Shown: positions 7,449-16,027 of the stretch, piece by piece
Layout: each line of letters opens with the position of its first letter
How positions within the stretch are numbered: position 1 is the stretch's first letter
Assembly (NCBI GenBank): GCA_021783725.1
Contig: JAJXTN010000003.1
Coordinates: 1 to 64,000 of the forward strand
Direction: 5' to 3'
Length of the DNA: 64,000 bases
DNA from: a bacterium
Lineage (GTDB): Bacteria > Patescibacteriota > Saccharimonadia > Saccharimonadales > UBA4665
The notes under the pieces: model-generated
Database searches by the model: none
What the model saw: only the letters and a program-made list of their open reading frames with translations
Told to the model about the DNA's origin: nothing
Translations under genes and position numbers: made by a program

Positions 7449-9053
7449 TTAGCCGACGACTCGAAATATTTCTTCTAGGGTAGTTTCGCCAGCAATTACT
7501 TTCAAAACTGCGTCTTGAAGCATTGTGCGCATGCCACTTTTTACTGCCGCCTCATCGATGTCGTGAGTCGATAAGATTGATTTGCCTTGTTCCATGATAT
7601 TGCGGATTTCGCCGTTCATCGTGAACTGTTCACGAATAGCTATCTGGCCCTTGAAACCATACGGATTTTGAGATGATGAACCCGGTCTGAATAGCTGTAA
7701 GTTCTCAAGACTGGGTCGTTCTAGACCCTCAGGCAAACCATTGACGATATCACTGAGTCTTTTCCACTCAGCTTCAGTTGGTGAGTAAGGCTGTTTGAGT
7801 TCATCGTCCAATCGCCGCACCAACCGCTGGGCCATCACTAGCCGAATAGCCGAAACGAATAAAGGATTTTCACCAGTAATATCAGCCAACCGAGTTAGAG
7901 CCGCAGCCGCTGAACTAGCGTGAAAGGTTGATAATACCAGATGTCCAGTCAGAGCCGCTTGCAAAGCCGTCTTAGCCGTGTCCATATCACGAATCTCGCC
8001 GACCATCACGATATCTGGATCGAGCCTTAAGGTCGCTCGTAATTTATCAGCGAAACTAGTATCGATTCCGGCGTTGGCGCTAGTAACCGATATCTGAGTA
8101 ATCCCAGCGAATTGATATTCAACTGGGTCCTCTATCGTAATTATTTTACGCTCCTCAGTATTGAGCGAATTTAGCATCGAATATAAAGTCGTAGTTTTAC
8201 CCGAACCGGTCGGACCAACCACCAGTACCAGACCCGACGGTTTAGCGATAATTTCATCGACAACCTGCCTTTCAGAAGTAGATAAACCAAGTCGATCTAG
8301 TGTATACATCGACTGATCCATATTGAAAAGTCGCATCACAACATCCATGCCATTGATAGTTGGTACAGTTTCCAATCGAACATTAACGTCAACGGTCGTA
8401 TTGTCGGCCATGGTCACTTTTTGGGCGATATGACCTTGTTGAGCTTCATTGGCTGAAGTCGAAATATTACCGGCACTAGCAATAGCCAAGATTAATACCC
8501 GATATTTCTCCCGACTCAACCGTGCAATCGGGTGCAAAACGCCATCAATTCGAAATCTAATACGCACATCGTCGACTTCGGTTTCAATGTGAATATCCGA
8601 TGAATTCAGCTGATGAGCTTGGCTAACTAAATAGGCCAGCATATCATCGGCCCGGACTTTTTCTAATATTGCAGAGATCTGATTCACCTGATCTCCGCTG
8701 GCTGTATTATTCAATGCTATATCCCGATAGACAACTTGTTCGGGAGGATCGTACAAGCGCATATAGTCTCGATACCCAGTATCGGAGATAATGGCGAAAT
8801 CTATCCGTTGATCAATAAACCGCTGTCTAATACCGGCCATGGTTTGCTGAGATGTCGTGGTCGTTACACCAAATAGAATATGACTTTTCTCAACGTAGAC
8901 AGGGATGACCTTTAGCTGATAAAGTTCAGGTACAGTTAAGATGTCATATAACGGCTTGTCGGTTGATTGCGAAGTGTCATAATATTGCATACCCAGCACG
9001 CGGGCGCGACGCTGAGTTGCCTGTTCTTCGTCGAAGCGGGCATCTTGACTCAT
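7449..9053 (-). CDS. Type IV pilus / type II secretion assembly ATPase (PilB/GspE family)
   Basis: A 534-residue secretion ATPase that powers pilin polymerisation from the cytoplasmic face. The N-terminal MshEN-like region is followed by the ATPase core: LNSSDIHIETEVDDVRIRFR, Walker A GPTGSGKTTTLYSML near residue 279, Asp box ITIEDPVEYQ, Walker B MVGEIRDMDTAK, His box LSTFHASSAAAAL. The tetracysteine zinc finger present in many GspE/PilB proteins is absent; LFRPGSSSQNPYGFKGQIAI lies in its place. No pilC or pilT neighbour is visible here. TATAAT lies 8 nt before the ATG. Confidence 0.92.
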   Translation of the reverse strand: MSQDARFDEEQATQRRARVLGMQYYDTSQSTDKPLYDILTVPELYQLKVIPVYVEKSHILFGVTTTTSQQTMAGIRQRFIDQRIDFAIISDTGYRDYMRLYDPPEQVVYRDIALNNTASGDQVNQISAILEKVRADDMLAYLVSQAHQLNSSDIHIETEVDDVRIRFRIDGVLHPIARLSREKYRVLILAIASAGNISTSANEAQQGHIAQKVTMADNTTVDVNVRLETVPTINGMDVVMRLFNMDQSMYTLDRLGLSTSERQVVDEIIAKPSGLVLVVGPTGSGKTTTLYSMLNSLNTEERKIITIEDPVEYQFAGITQISVTSANAGIDTSFADKLRATLRLDPDIVMVGEIRDMDTAKTALQAALTGHLVLSTFHASSAAAALTRLADITGENPLFVSAIRLVMAQRLVRRLDDELKQPYSPTEAEWKRLSDIVNGLPEGLERPSLENLQLFRPGSSSQNPYGFKGQIAIREQFTMNGEIRNIMEQGKSILSTHDIDEAAVKSGMRTMLQDAVLKVIAGETTLEEIFRVVG

Positions 9054-9106
9054 ATCACTCTATTATAAATGGTAATGCTTAATTCCCTAGTCGGAAATCT
9101 AATCAA

Positions 9107-9619
9107 ATGAATCAAATAGATGACATCGTCTTAATCGCTCACAATCTGCGCAGTACCCATAACATCGGTTCGCTACTGCGGACAGCCGAAGGTTTGGGCG
9201 TGAAACGAGTATTTTTAACCGGCTACACGCCCTACCCACTGCAATCAAACGATCTACGTCTACCTCATTTAGCTGCCAAAATTGATAAACAAATAGCCAA
9301 AACCGCTCTCGGAGCAGAGTTGCTAGTTACTATCAAACAGTCAGAAACTATCGAACCAATATTGGCTAAACTTAAGGCTGAAAATTATGTGATAGTTGGT
9401 TTAGAGCAAAGCCCTAAAAGCCTACCCTTAGCTGGCTATCAACCACCAAACAAAATTGCTCTGATAGTTGGTCGCGAGGTCGAAGGCTTAGAACCAGAGG
9501 TAATCTCGGCTTGTGATCAGCTGTTGGAAATACCGATGCTTGGTCGCAAGGAGTCGTTTAATGTCGTTCAGGCGGCGGCAATGGCCCTATACCACTTGCG
9601 CTACCCTTCCTCCCTCTAA
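9107..9619 (+). CDS. SpoU/TrmH-family RNA 2'-O-methyltransferase
   Basis: A 170-residue SPOUT-fold methylase that transfers a methyl group from SAM to a ribose 2'-OH of tRNA or rRNA. Motif 1 is visible as HNLRSTHNIGSLLRTAEGLG, motif 2 as LIVGREVEGLEPEVISACD and motif 3 as EIPMLGRKESFNVVQAAAMALYHL. It lacks an N-terminal substrate-binding domain, as does TrmL, but the target RNA cannot be told from the sequence. It is divergent from the PilB-like gene with only 53 nt between start codons. Confidence 0.9.
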   Translation: MNQIDDIVLIAHNLRSTHNIGSLLRTAEGLGVKRVFLTGYTPYPLQSNDLRLPHLAAKIDKQIAKTALGAELLVTIKQSETIEPILAKLKAENYVIVGLEQSPKSLPLAGYQPPNKIALIVGREVEGLEPEVISACDQLLEIPMLGRKESFNVVQAAAMALYHLRYPSSL

Positions 9620-9736
9620 AGCATGCGTTTTCTGTTATCTGCTACCTGCCCTCTGTTCCCCGTTCCCCGTTAACTGCCCTCTGCCATCGACGACCTTTTT
9701 ATGCTATAATCGTCTCAATTAATCGAAACCAAACAT
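9620..9736. repeat. Spacer with C/T-rich direct repeats and promoter
   Basis: The spacer holds two copies of CTGCCCTCTG (within about 9646-9685) around a doubled TTCCCCG, a low-complexity intergenic repeat. It ends in an extended -10, TGCTATAAT (about 9702-9710), which should drive the next gene with a short leader. Confidence 0.5.
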
Positions 9737-10615
9737 ATGGCAATCGCCAGTCGACCAAAACCAGCCTCTCATATAAAAAAACGTCAAGCCGGACATCACC
9801 GTCAAGGTAAACATTACTTGAAGGCTTATTGGCCATACCTGCCAATGCTCATGACTGTTGCCATCGGCCTAATGATTAATAGTCTGTGGGGCAACCACCA
9901 ACACGTTCTAGGGACTACCAGTAATTTCACAGCTAGCTCCCTGCTTCAATCGACCAACAATTTCCGGATCAAAGCCAATCAACCGGCTTTGGCCTTAAAC
10001 GCCCAACTATCAGCCGCCGCTCAAGCCAAAGCTAACGATATGGTCAATCAGAATTATTGGGGTCACTTATCTCCGTCAGGGCATGCACCATGGGACTTCA
10101 TCACTACAGCCGGTTATAACTATCAACTGGCCGGCGAAAATCTAGCCTACGGCTTCAGCGATGCCAGTGCGACAATCACAGGCTGGATGAATAGCCCCGA
10201 ACACCGAGCTAACATACTGAATCCCAATTATCAAGAAGTTGGATTTGGCGTGGCGTCGATGGCTGAATATCTTGGAAAAGGTCCGGCGATAATTGTCGTA
10301 GCCGAATATGCCCAGCCGTTGAGCGCTAATCAAGGCTTACTTGGCTCTTCTCGAACTAACAATAATTTGGCCTCTAGTTCAATCGCTAGAATTCAACTCC
10401 TAACCGGTGGACACGCCATTTGGAGTGCTATAGCTCTGTCAGCTGTAGCTGGTGCAGCTTTCGCCCTATTTATCGCCCGTCATGGTCTGAAGCTTCGAAG
10501 AACGCTTAAACGCGGCGAGTCATACGTCGTCAGTCATCCATTATTCGATATTATTATAGTTATCGTTATCACCGCTGGCTATGTCTTGACTCGGTCAAGT
10601 GGCGTTATCCGTTAA
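9737..10615 (+). CDS. CAP/SCP-domain cell-surface membrane protein
   Basis: A 292-residue protein with a basic N-terminus, one membrane segment at about residues 34-48 (YLPMLMTVAIGLMINSL), then a cysteine-rich-secretory-protein (SCP/CAP) domain: NNFRIKANQPALALNAQLSA, AKANDMVNQNYWGHLSP, GYNYQLAGENLAYGF and WMNSPEHRANILNPNYQEVG, with the usual His and Glu residues. Two further membrane segments close the protein (SAIALSAVAGAAFALFIA and IIIVIVITAGYVL). The CAP domain should be outside the cell. The molecular function of bacterial CAP proteins is poorly known; binding to or cutting surface polymers has been proposed. Confidence 0.88.
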   Translation: MAIASRPKPASHIKKRQAGHHRQGKHYLKAYWPYLPMLMTVAIGLMINSLWGNHQHVLGTTSNFTASSLLQSTNNFRIKANQPALALNAQLSAAAQAKANDMVNQNYWGHLSPSGHAPWDFITTAGYNYQLAGENLAYGFSDASATITGWMNSPEHRANILNPNYQEVGFGVASMAEYLGKGPAIIVVAEYAQPLSANQGLLGSSRTNNNLASSSIARIQLLTGGHAIWSAIALSAVAGAAFALFIARHGLKLRRTLKRGESYVVSHPLFDIIIVIVITAGYVLTRSSGVIR

Positions 10616-10617
10616 GC

Positions 10618-13600
10618 TTATTGAATTTTCAAGTTATCGGCACCGACTAATTGCTCTAACAACATCAGACCCGGGCTATCTCGGTTGATCCCACCCGGCA
10701 ATTTTATCGCTTGCTTGGCGGCATCAGCTCCCAGTACCAAGACAACCTCAGTACTGCCTTGATGTTCATCTATCGTTTGTTTAAGGCTAATCAAGGTGTG
10801 TTCATTACTGCTGTCAGTAATCCGAATATATAATCTTTCGGGTTTAATAAATTCTTCATCAGAACGATTGGGGATTTTAACGGTATTTTTTACTTTGGCT
10901 CGGATTTTGGGGGTTTTCACTTTACGGCCAGTCGTTTGATATGCGGCCGCTTGTTCGGGAGTAATTTCGCGAGCATCGTCGACCATAACTTTAACCTCTG
11001 GTGTCGGATTGCCATCTTTATCATGGGCGTTAACTTTACCTCTAATCAACACAATACGGTCGCGTTCCCATAAACCTAAAGTTTGCTGATAAGCGCTCGG
11101 GAACAGGATGACTTCAATCTCACCGGTTTGATCTTCAAGTTTGATGAAAGCCATTTTTTGACCATTCTTGGTGGTTATCTCGCGAGCTTCAGCGATAGCT
11201 CCGCCAATTGTCACGGCTTTATTATCATGCTCCGGCTTCAAGCTGCTGATCGCTACGGTTTGTTCTTCGAGAAATGTTTTGAACATTTCTAACGGATGTT
11301 GGCTGAGATATAGACCCAGCAGTTCTCTTTCCCATTGTAATTGTTCGCGCGAGTTGACCACGGTCGGTGGTGCCTGTAACTCAAGTTTTGGTTTTTCGCT
11401 AACAACAATGTCCGAACTTCCAAAAATATCGGTCTGGCCACTAGATACTTGTTTTTGCATCCGGGCCGAAAAAGCCAGTACTAGTTCGATATTATGTAGC
11501 AAAGTGGTGCGCTCGACGAAGCGATCAAAAGCGCCAGCTTTGATTAAACTTTCCATGGCTTTGCGGTTGACGATATGATAATCAACTCGTGACAGATAAT
11601 CTTCCAGTGATTCAAATTGACCTTCGCTACGACAACGCAGAATTTCTTCTACGGCCGCCGTTCCTACATTCTTGATGGCCGCCATGCCAAACCTAATCGC
11701 TTTGGCTTTGGGCACGACTGCGAATTCCAAAAACGACTCATTGACATCTGGAGGCTGAACCGTAATTCCCATATGCTGACATTCGCTAATTTCGATAGCT
11801 AAGCGATCGGTGTCGTCGTAGTCACTGGTCATTAGTGCGGCCATGAAAGCTTCTGGATAATGAGCTTTTAAATAGGCCGTTTGATAAGATATGAGCGCAT
11901 AACAGGCAGCATGCGACTTGTTGAAACAATAGGCGGCGAAATCTTCTAACTGTTTCCAGAATTTTTCCATCAGTTTCTGATCAGCTTGGGAATGCGTAAT
12001 AGCTCCTTCTATGAATTCGACTTTCATTTTAGCCAAAACCGCCGGAATCTTTTTAGCGATACCTTTACGCAAAGTATCGGCTTGACCACCGGTAAAACCG
12101 CTTAAATCTTTAGATATCTGCATAACTTGTTCCTGATACACCAGCACGCCATAGGTGTTACTTAGAGCGTCTTCCATTTTAGGGTGAACGTATGAAATAT
12201 CTTTCAGGCCGTTTTTACGACTAATAAAATCATCTATGAACTGCATAGGACCCGGTCGATATAGTGCCACCATGGCGATTATGTCTTCAAAGGTCGTTGG
12301 CTTAAGTTCTTTGAGGTAGCGTTTCATGCCAGCCGATTCCAACTGAAAAACGCCTGTCGTATCACCGCGTTGAAACAACTCATACGTGTCGACATCGTCA
12401 AGTGGAATTTTATTGATGTCTATATCGACGCCGTTTACTCGTTTAATAATTCGTAAAGCATTCTTGATGGTCGTTAAGTTCGACAAGCCCAAGAAATCCA
12501 TTTTTAACAAGCCTAATTCCTCAATCGGATTCATCGAATATTGGGTGGCGATAACGCCCTTTTGAGCCATTTCGAGCGGGGTGTAGTAGACGATGTCTTC
12601 GGGTGCAATGACCACACCGGCGGCATGCACGCCATGGCTTCTAATAGTACCCTCCATTTGAACCGCTAGGTCGAAAACTCGCTTAGACGTCTCGTTAGCT
12701 TCATATTCAGCCTTCAGTTCGGGGTTGGTTACTAACGATTCTTTGAGAGGTGTGTGTCGGCCCTGAACTGGTGGTGGAATCATTTTGGCCAGACGATCGG
12801 CGTCAGCGTAAGGCACTTGTAGAACTCGAGCTACGTCACGTACCGCATTCCGGGCGGCCATTCGACCAAAAGTTACAATATTGGCTACTCGATCTTTGCC
12901 ATATTTACGGACACAGTAGTCGATAACTTCATTGCGACGAGTGTCTTGAATGTCAATATCAACATCCGGCATGCTAATTCGATCAGGATTTAGGAAGCGC
13001 TCAAACAGTAGATCATAGGTCAGGGGATCAATCTCAGTTATTCGCAATGCATAAGCAATAATCGACCCGGCTGCACTGCCCCGTCCCGGTCCAAACACAA
13101 TACCTTCGTTCTTACCCCAATTAATGAAATCTGAGATAATCAAAAAATAACCGTTAAAACCCATCTCACCAACCACGCCCAGTTCGTATTCACAGCGCTT
13201 CAAAACGTGTTCTGGTAAAGTTTTCTTGGCTTGGACGACGGTCATACTGGCCACCACTATTTCATCTATCTCCCGCCCTTTAGAGTCCCGACCGTATCGC
13301 CAAGCCAGCCCTTTATAAACTAATTTCTCTAAGTAAGATTTCTCTGTTTCGCCCTTGGGAACTGGGAATTTAGGAATTAATATTTTGCCAAGCGAGATAT
13401 TCACATTACAACGATCAGCAATTAGCCGACTGTTGGTGATAACTTCTGGATGTTCATCTCCCCAACGATCAATAAGTTCCCTCGGATCATTAACGTGTAG
13501 TTCAAAATTTTTGAGACTCATACGATTTTCATCAGTCAAGAATGAACCAGTTTGAACGCACAGAAGAATCTCGTGTGCTTCTTGATCTTCGTGTTTTAGA

Positions 13601-14274
13601 TAGTGAGCATCGCAGGTCACAACACAGGGGATATCAAGCTCGGCACCCAGTTTAAATATCTGATCATTGACTAGTTTCTGCTCCGACCAATGGCTTGGAT
13701 GCGCTGGATGACCATGATCTTGAACTTCTAGATAATAGCGATCACCAAAAGCTTGTTTATACCACAGGGCTGTCTGTTTGGCGGCTTCGTATTGACCTTG
13801 GCGGAGCTGGTCGCCGACTTCACCACCAATACAGCCACTGAGCGCTATCAAGCCTTCGTTGTGACTAGCTAGCAATTCATGATCAATTCTAGCTCGATAA
13901 TAAAAGCCTTCCAGGTTGGCAATCGTACTCAAGGCCATTAAATTCTGGTAGCCAACATTATTCATAGCCAATAAAATTAAATGATAATTCTGTTTGTCTT
14001 TGGCCGGATCTTTATCGTACAACGACCTAGCAGCTACATAAGTTTCGATGCCAATAATTGGCTTGACGTCACTAGCTTTAGCCTCTTTGTAAAATTCAAT
14101 CGCACCATTCAAATTGCCGTGATCGGTCATCGCCACAGCCTGCATGCCGGTTTGTTTGACGTAATCAATTAAGGCTGGGATTTTGGTCAAACCGTCGAGC
14201 AAACTATACTGCGTATGATTGTGCAGATGAACATAGTCACTAGCCTTTAATTGTTGGGTATTTATCTTAGCCAA
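10618..14274 (-). CDS. dnaE: DNA polymerase III alpha subunit
   Basis: The replicative polymerase, 1218 residues. Domains in order: PHP (HNHTQYSLLDG at residues 18-28, TDHGN), polymerase core with GPGRGSAAGS and the catalytic DVDIDIQDTRRNEVIDY near residue 436, HhH region, and an OB fold (VTIGGAIAEAREITTKNG...). The start is TTG at 14274, preceded by AGAGG; the first residues MAKINTQQLKASDYVHLHNH fit the family. It is of DnaE1 length. It converges on the CAP gene with 2 nt between stops. Confidence 0.97.
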   Translation of the reverse strand: MAKINTQQLKASDYVHLHNHTQYSLLDGLTKIPALIDYVKQTGMQAVAMTDHGNLNGAIEFYKEAKASDVKPIIGIETYVAARSLYDKDPAKDKQNYHLILLAMNNVGYQNLMALSTIANLEGFYYRARIDHELLASHNEGLIALSGCIGGEVGDQLRQGQYEAAKQTALWYKQAFGDRYYLEVQDHGHPAHPSHWSEQKLVNDQIFKLGAELDIPCVVTCDAHYLKHEDQEAHEILLCVQTGSFLTDENRMSLKNFELHVNDPRELIDRWGDEHPEVITNSRLIADRCNVNISLGKILIPKFPVPKGETEKSYLEKLVYKGLAWRYGRDSKGREIDEIVVASMTVVQAKKTLPEHVLKRCEYELGVVGEMGFNGYFLIISDFINWGKNEGIVFGPGRGSAAGSIIAYALRITEIDPLTYDLLFERFLNPDRISMPDVDIDIQDTRRNEVIDYCVRKYGKDRVANIVTFGRMAARNAVRDVARVLQVPYADADRLAKMIPPPVQGRHTPLKESLVTNPELKAEYEANETSKRVFDLAVQMEGTIRSHGVHAAGVVIAPEDIVYYTPLEMAQKGVIATQYSMNPIEELGLLKMDFLGLSNLTTIKNALRIIKRVNGVDIDINKIPLDDVDTYELFQRGDTTGVFQLESAGMKRYLKELKPTTFEDIIAMVALYRPGPMQFIDDFISRKNGLKDISYVHPKMEDALSNTYGVLVYQEQVMQISKDLSGFTGGQADTLRKGIAKKIPAVLAKMKVEFIEGAITHSQADQKLMEKFWKQLEDFAAYCFNKSHAACYALISYQTAYLKAHYPEAFMAALMTSDYDDTDRLAIEISECQHMGITVQPPDVNESFLEFAVVPKAKAIRFGMAAIKNVGTAAVEEILRCRSEGQFESLEDYLSRVDYHIVNRKAMESLIKAGAFDRFVERTTLLHNIELVLAFSARMQKQVSSGQTDIFGSSDIVVSEKPKLELQAPPTVVNSREQLQWERELLGLYLSQHPLEMFKTFLEEQTVAISSLKPEHDNKAVTIGGAIAEAREITTKNGQKMAFIKLEDQTGEIEVILFPSAYQQTLGLWERDRIVLIRGKVNAHDKDGNPTPEVKVMVDDAREITPEQAAAYQTTGRKVKTPKIRAKVKNTVKIPNRSDEEFIKPERLYIRITDSSNEHTLISLKQTIDEHQGSTEVVLVLGADAAKQAIKLPGGINRDSPGLMLLEQLVGADNLKIQ

Positions 14275-14324
14275 AACGCCTCTTGAGAATTAGATTATAA
14301 CTTAAATTATAGCCTATCAGACGG

Positions 14325-14435
14325 ATAGTTGGATAGTTAGATAGTATGATAGTCGAATAGCTCAATAGTTGGATAGTTGGCCGATGGCCAAGCTACTATA
14401 CAACTGTATAACTATCTAACTATACGACTATTGCT
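14325..14435. repeat. Octamer repeat array with inverted second half
   Basis: Seven perfect-register 8-nt units of consensus ATAGTTGG run from 14325 to 14380. They are followed by a small palindrome (TTGGCC-GAT-GGCCAA) and then by about five units of the reverse-complement type (CTATACAA, CTGTATAA, CTATCTAA, CTATACGA) up to the ytxH stop. The two halves can form a long imperfect hairpin. The same octamer occurs at 52220-52251. Confidence 0.85.
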
Positions 14436-14836
14436 TACTTTTTTAGGTATGTACGGATGTGGTCAAGCGCAGCATTGGCGTCACTAAGAGCGTTCTGCAG
14501 GTCTTCGTCTTCAGCATCACCTTCGTGGATAGCACTAAGCATTTCACGAACTTTTTCTTTGGAATCTTTAGTCTTAGCTAACAAATCGTTCAGTTCATCT
14601 TTAGCTTTACCGGTCAAATTATTGCCAGAAACTTTTAACTCGTCTACTTTTTTAGCTAATTCAGTATGGACGGTCTTAAGCTGTTTTTCGACTTCGACCC
14701 ATCCTTTATTAACGTTTTCTTTGATGTCTTGGCGGGTATCTTTACCACTTTTGGGAGCGGTTAATATGCCAGCCACGTAGCCTACGACTCCGGCTATTAG
14801 CGCACTGGCGGCAAGCTTACGGGTTGTTTTGCTCAT
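14435..14836 (-). CDS. YtxH-domain membrane-anchored protein
   Basis: A 133-residue protein with one N-terminal membrane segment (LAASALIAGVVGYVAGILTA) followed by the YtxH hallmark PKSGKDTRQDIKENV and a long charged helical region (KTVHTELAKKVDELKVSG... to the C-terminus), likely a coiled coil on the cytoplasmic side. YtxH proteins are linked with general stress in Firmicutes, but their function is unclear. The start is supported by AGGAGG 8 nt upstream. It follows the 87-residue membrane gene by 12 nt and is probably the last gene of the gatC-to-ytxH transcript. Confidence 0.8.
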   Translation of the reverse strand: MSKTTRKLAASALIAGVVGYVAGILTAPKSGKDTRQDIKENVNKGWVEVEKQLKTVHTELAKKVDELKVSGNNLTGKAKDELNDLLAKTKDSKEKVREMLSAIHEGDAEDEDLQNALSDANAALDHIRTYLKK

Positions 14837-14848
14837 ACTTCTAGCCTC

Positions 14849-15112
14849 CTACTTCTTACGTTGTGATAAATCAAGAATGTTCTTGATCAGCTTGAAGATG
14901 GTCAATCGACCACTAGCATCTTTAAAAGCCTCGGCGGCAGTTTCAACTGAATCAATGACGTTTTCGGCCTTATCGGCGACCCGACTGATGGATGATAATA
15001 TCCGGATGACAAAAATTACGGCAATCGTGCTGAGCAAAAAGAATAGACTCAATAATACAGTTAATATAATGAGTAGAGTGGTGTCAGTAGTAGATAACTG
15101 TAAGATGTTCAT
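14849..15112 (-). CDS. Small single-span membrane protein (DUF948-like)
   Basis: An 87-residue protein with one strong membrane helix near residues 12-37 (LLIILTVLLSLFFLLSTIAV...) and an amphipathic tail (ISRVADKAENVIDSVETAAE) that resembles the DUF948/YtxG type. YtxG and YtxH are neighbours in Bacillus, and here the same pair lies side by side, so a joint role at the membrane is likely. Its exact function is unknown. It lies between galU and ytxH. Confidence 0.7.
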   Translation of the reverse strand: MNILQLSTTDTTLLIILTVLLSLFFLLSTIAVIFVIRILSSISRVADKAENVIDSVETAAEAFKDASGRLTIFKLIKNILDLSQRKK

Positions 15113-15127
15113 AAGTTTAGCCTAACA

Positions 15128-16015
15128 CTATGTTAATCTTTTTCGCAAGTAAGCTTTTAACTCTGCCCCGGTATCGTCGCGTATTAACGCGAAATCAAAA
15201 ACTGTCTTAAGGTATTCCATCGGATTGCCAGTGTCATAAAACTTACCGTTTTGAATCTCGCAACCATAAACATGTAGCCCGTCATTCATCATTTGCTGGA
15301 GTGCCGTTTGCATTTGAAACTCATGGCTGTCGTCATGGGTCTCCAGCTGTTTAGCTAAATAGTCGAATATGCTCGGCTCCAACAAATAGCCACTTACCGA
15401 TGCTAAATCCGAAGGTGCTGAGTCACGACTTCCGGGCTTTTCGACAATTGTCTTAATGTCTACTAGCCCGGGGCTTAACTCTAGGCCACTGACGTAACCA
15501 TAACGACCGTAGTCAGCATCGTCATCGCGTCGCACGCAAGTCAGAACTGATCCTTGGTGCGCTTCAAAAGTAGTCACCAATTGGTTGAAGCGCGGTGGGC
15601 TAGCCACAACAAAGTCATCAGCGTAGGTGTAGATGAATGGCTCATTACCAATAAGATGGGCGGCGTTCATTAGTGGCGTGCCGGTACCATAAGGGCCTTT
15701 CTGACGAATATAAGCGAAGTTTGCTAGTCCCGATATTTTCTTGACTTCATTTAGCAATTGATCTTTGCCGGCTGTTTTCAAATTGTTACTCAAATCGGTG
15801 CTAGTCCGGTCGAAATGGTCTTCAATCGATCGCTTATGATAGCCGGTAACAATCACGATATCTTCAATGCCAGCGGCCACTAATTCTTCAACGATATGTT
15901 GAATAATTGGCTTATCGACTAACGGCAACATTTCTTTGGGCATAGCTTTGGTTTGAGGCAAAAACCTAGTACCGAAACCAGCCGCGGCAATCACCGCTTT
16001 ACGAACTTTAGACAT
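15128..16015 (-). CDS. galU: UTP--glucose-1-phosphate uridylyltransferase
   Basis: Makes UDP-glucose from UTP and glucose-1-phosphate for surface glycans. The 295 residues show the nucleotidyltransferase signature AAGFGTRFLPQTKAMPKEML at the N-terminus, VEELVAAGIEDIVIVTGYHK, the metal-binding DDFVV and EKPGS. The length is normal. It lies 12 nt after gatB in the same transcript. The ribosome-binding site is weak (GGGG). Confidence 0.94.
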   Translation of the reverse strand: MSKVRKAVIAAAGFGTRFLPQTKAMPKEMLPLVDKPIIQHIVEELVAAGIEDIVIVTGYHKRSIEDHFDRTSTDLSNNLKTAGKDQLLNEVKKISGLANFAYIRQKGPYGTGTPLMNAAHLIGNEPFIYTYADDFVVASPPRFNQLVTTFEAHQGSVLTCVRRDDDADYGRYGYVSGLELSPGLVDIKTIVEKPGSRDSAPSDLASVSGYLLEPSIFDYLAKQLETHDDSHEFQMQTALQQMMNDGLHVYGCEIQNGKFYDTGNPMEYLKTVFDFALIRDDTGAELKAYLRKRLT

Positions 16016-16027
16016 TGGCTACCCCGT

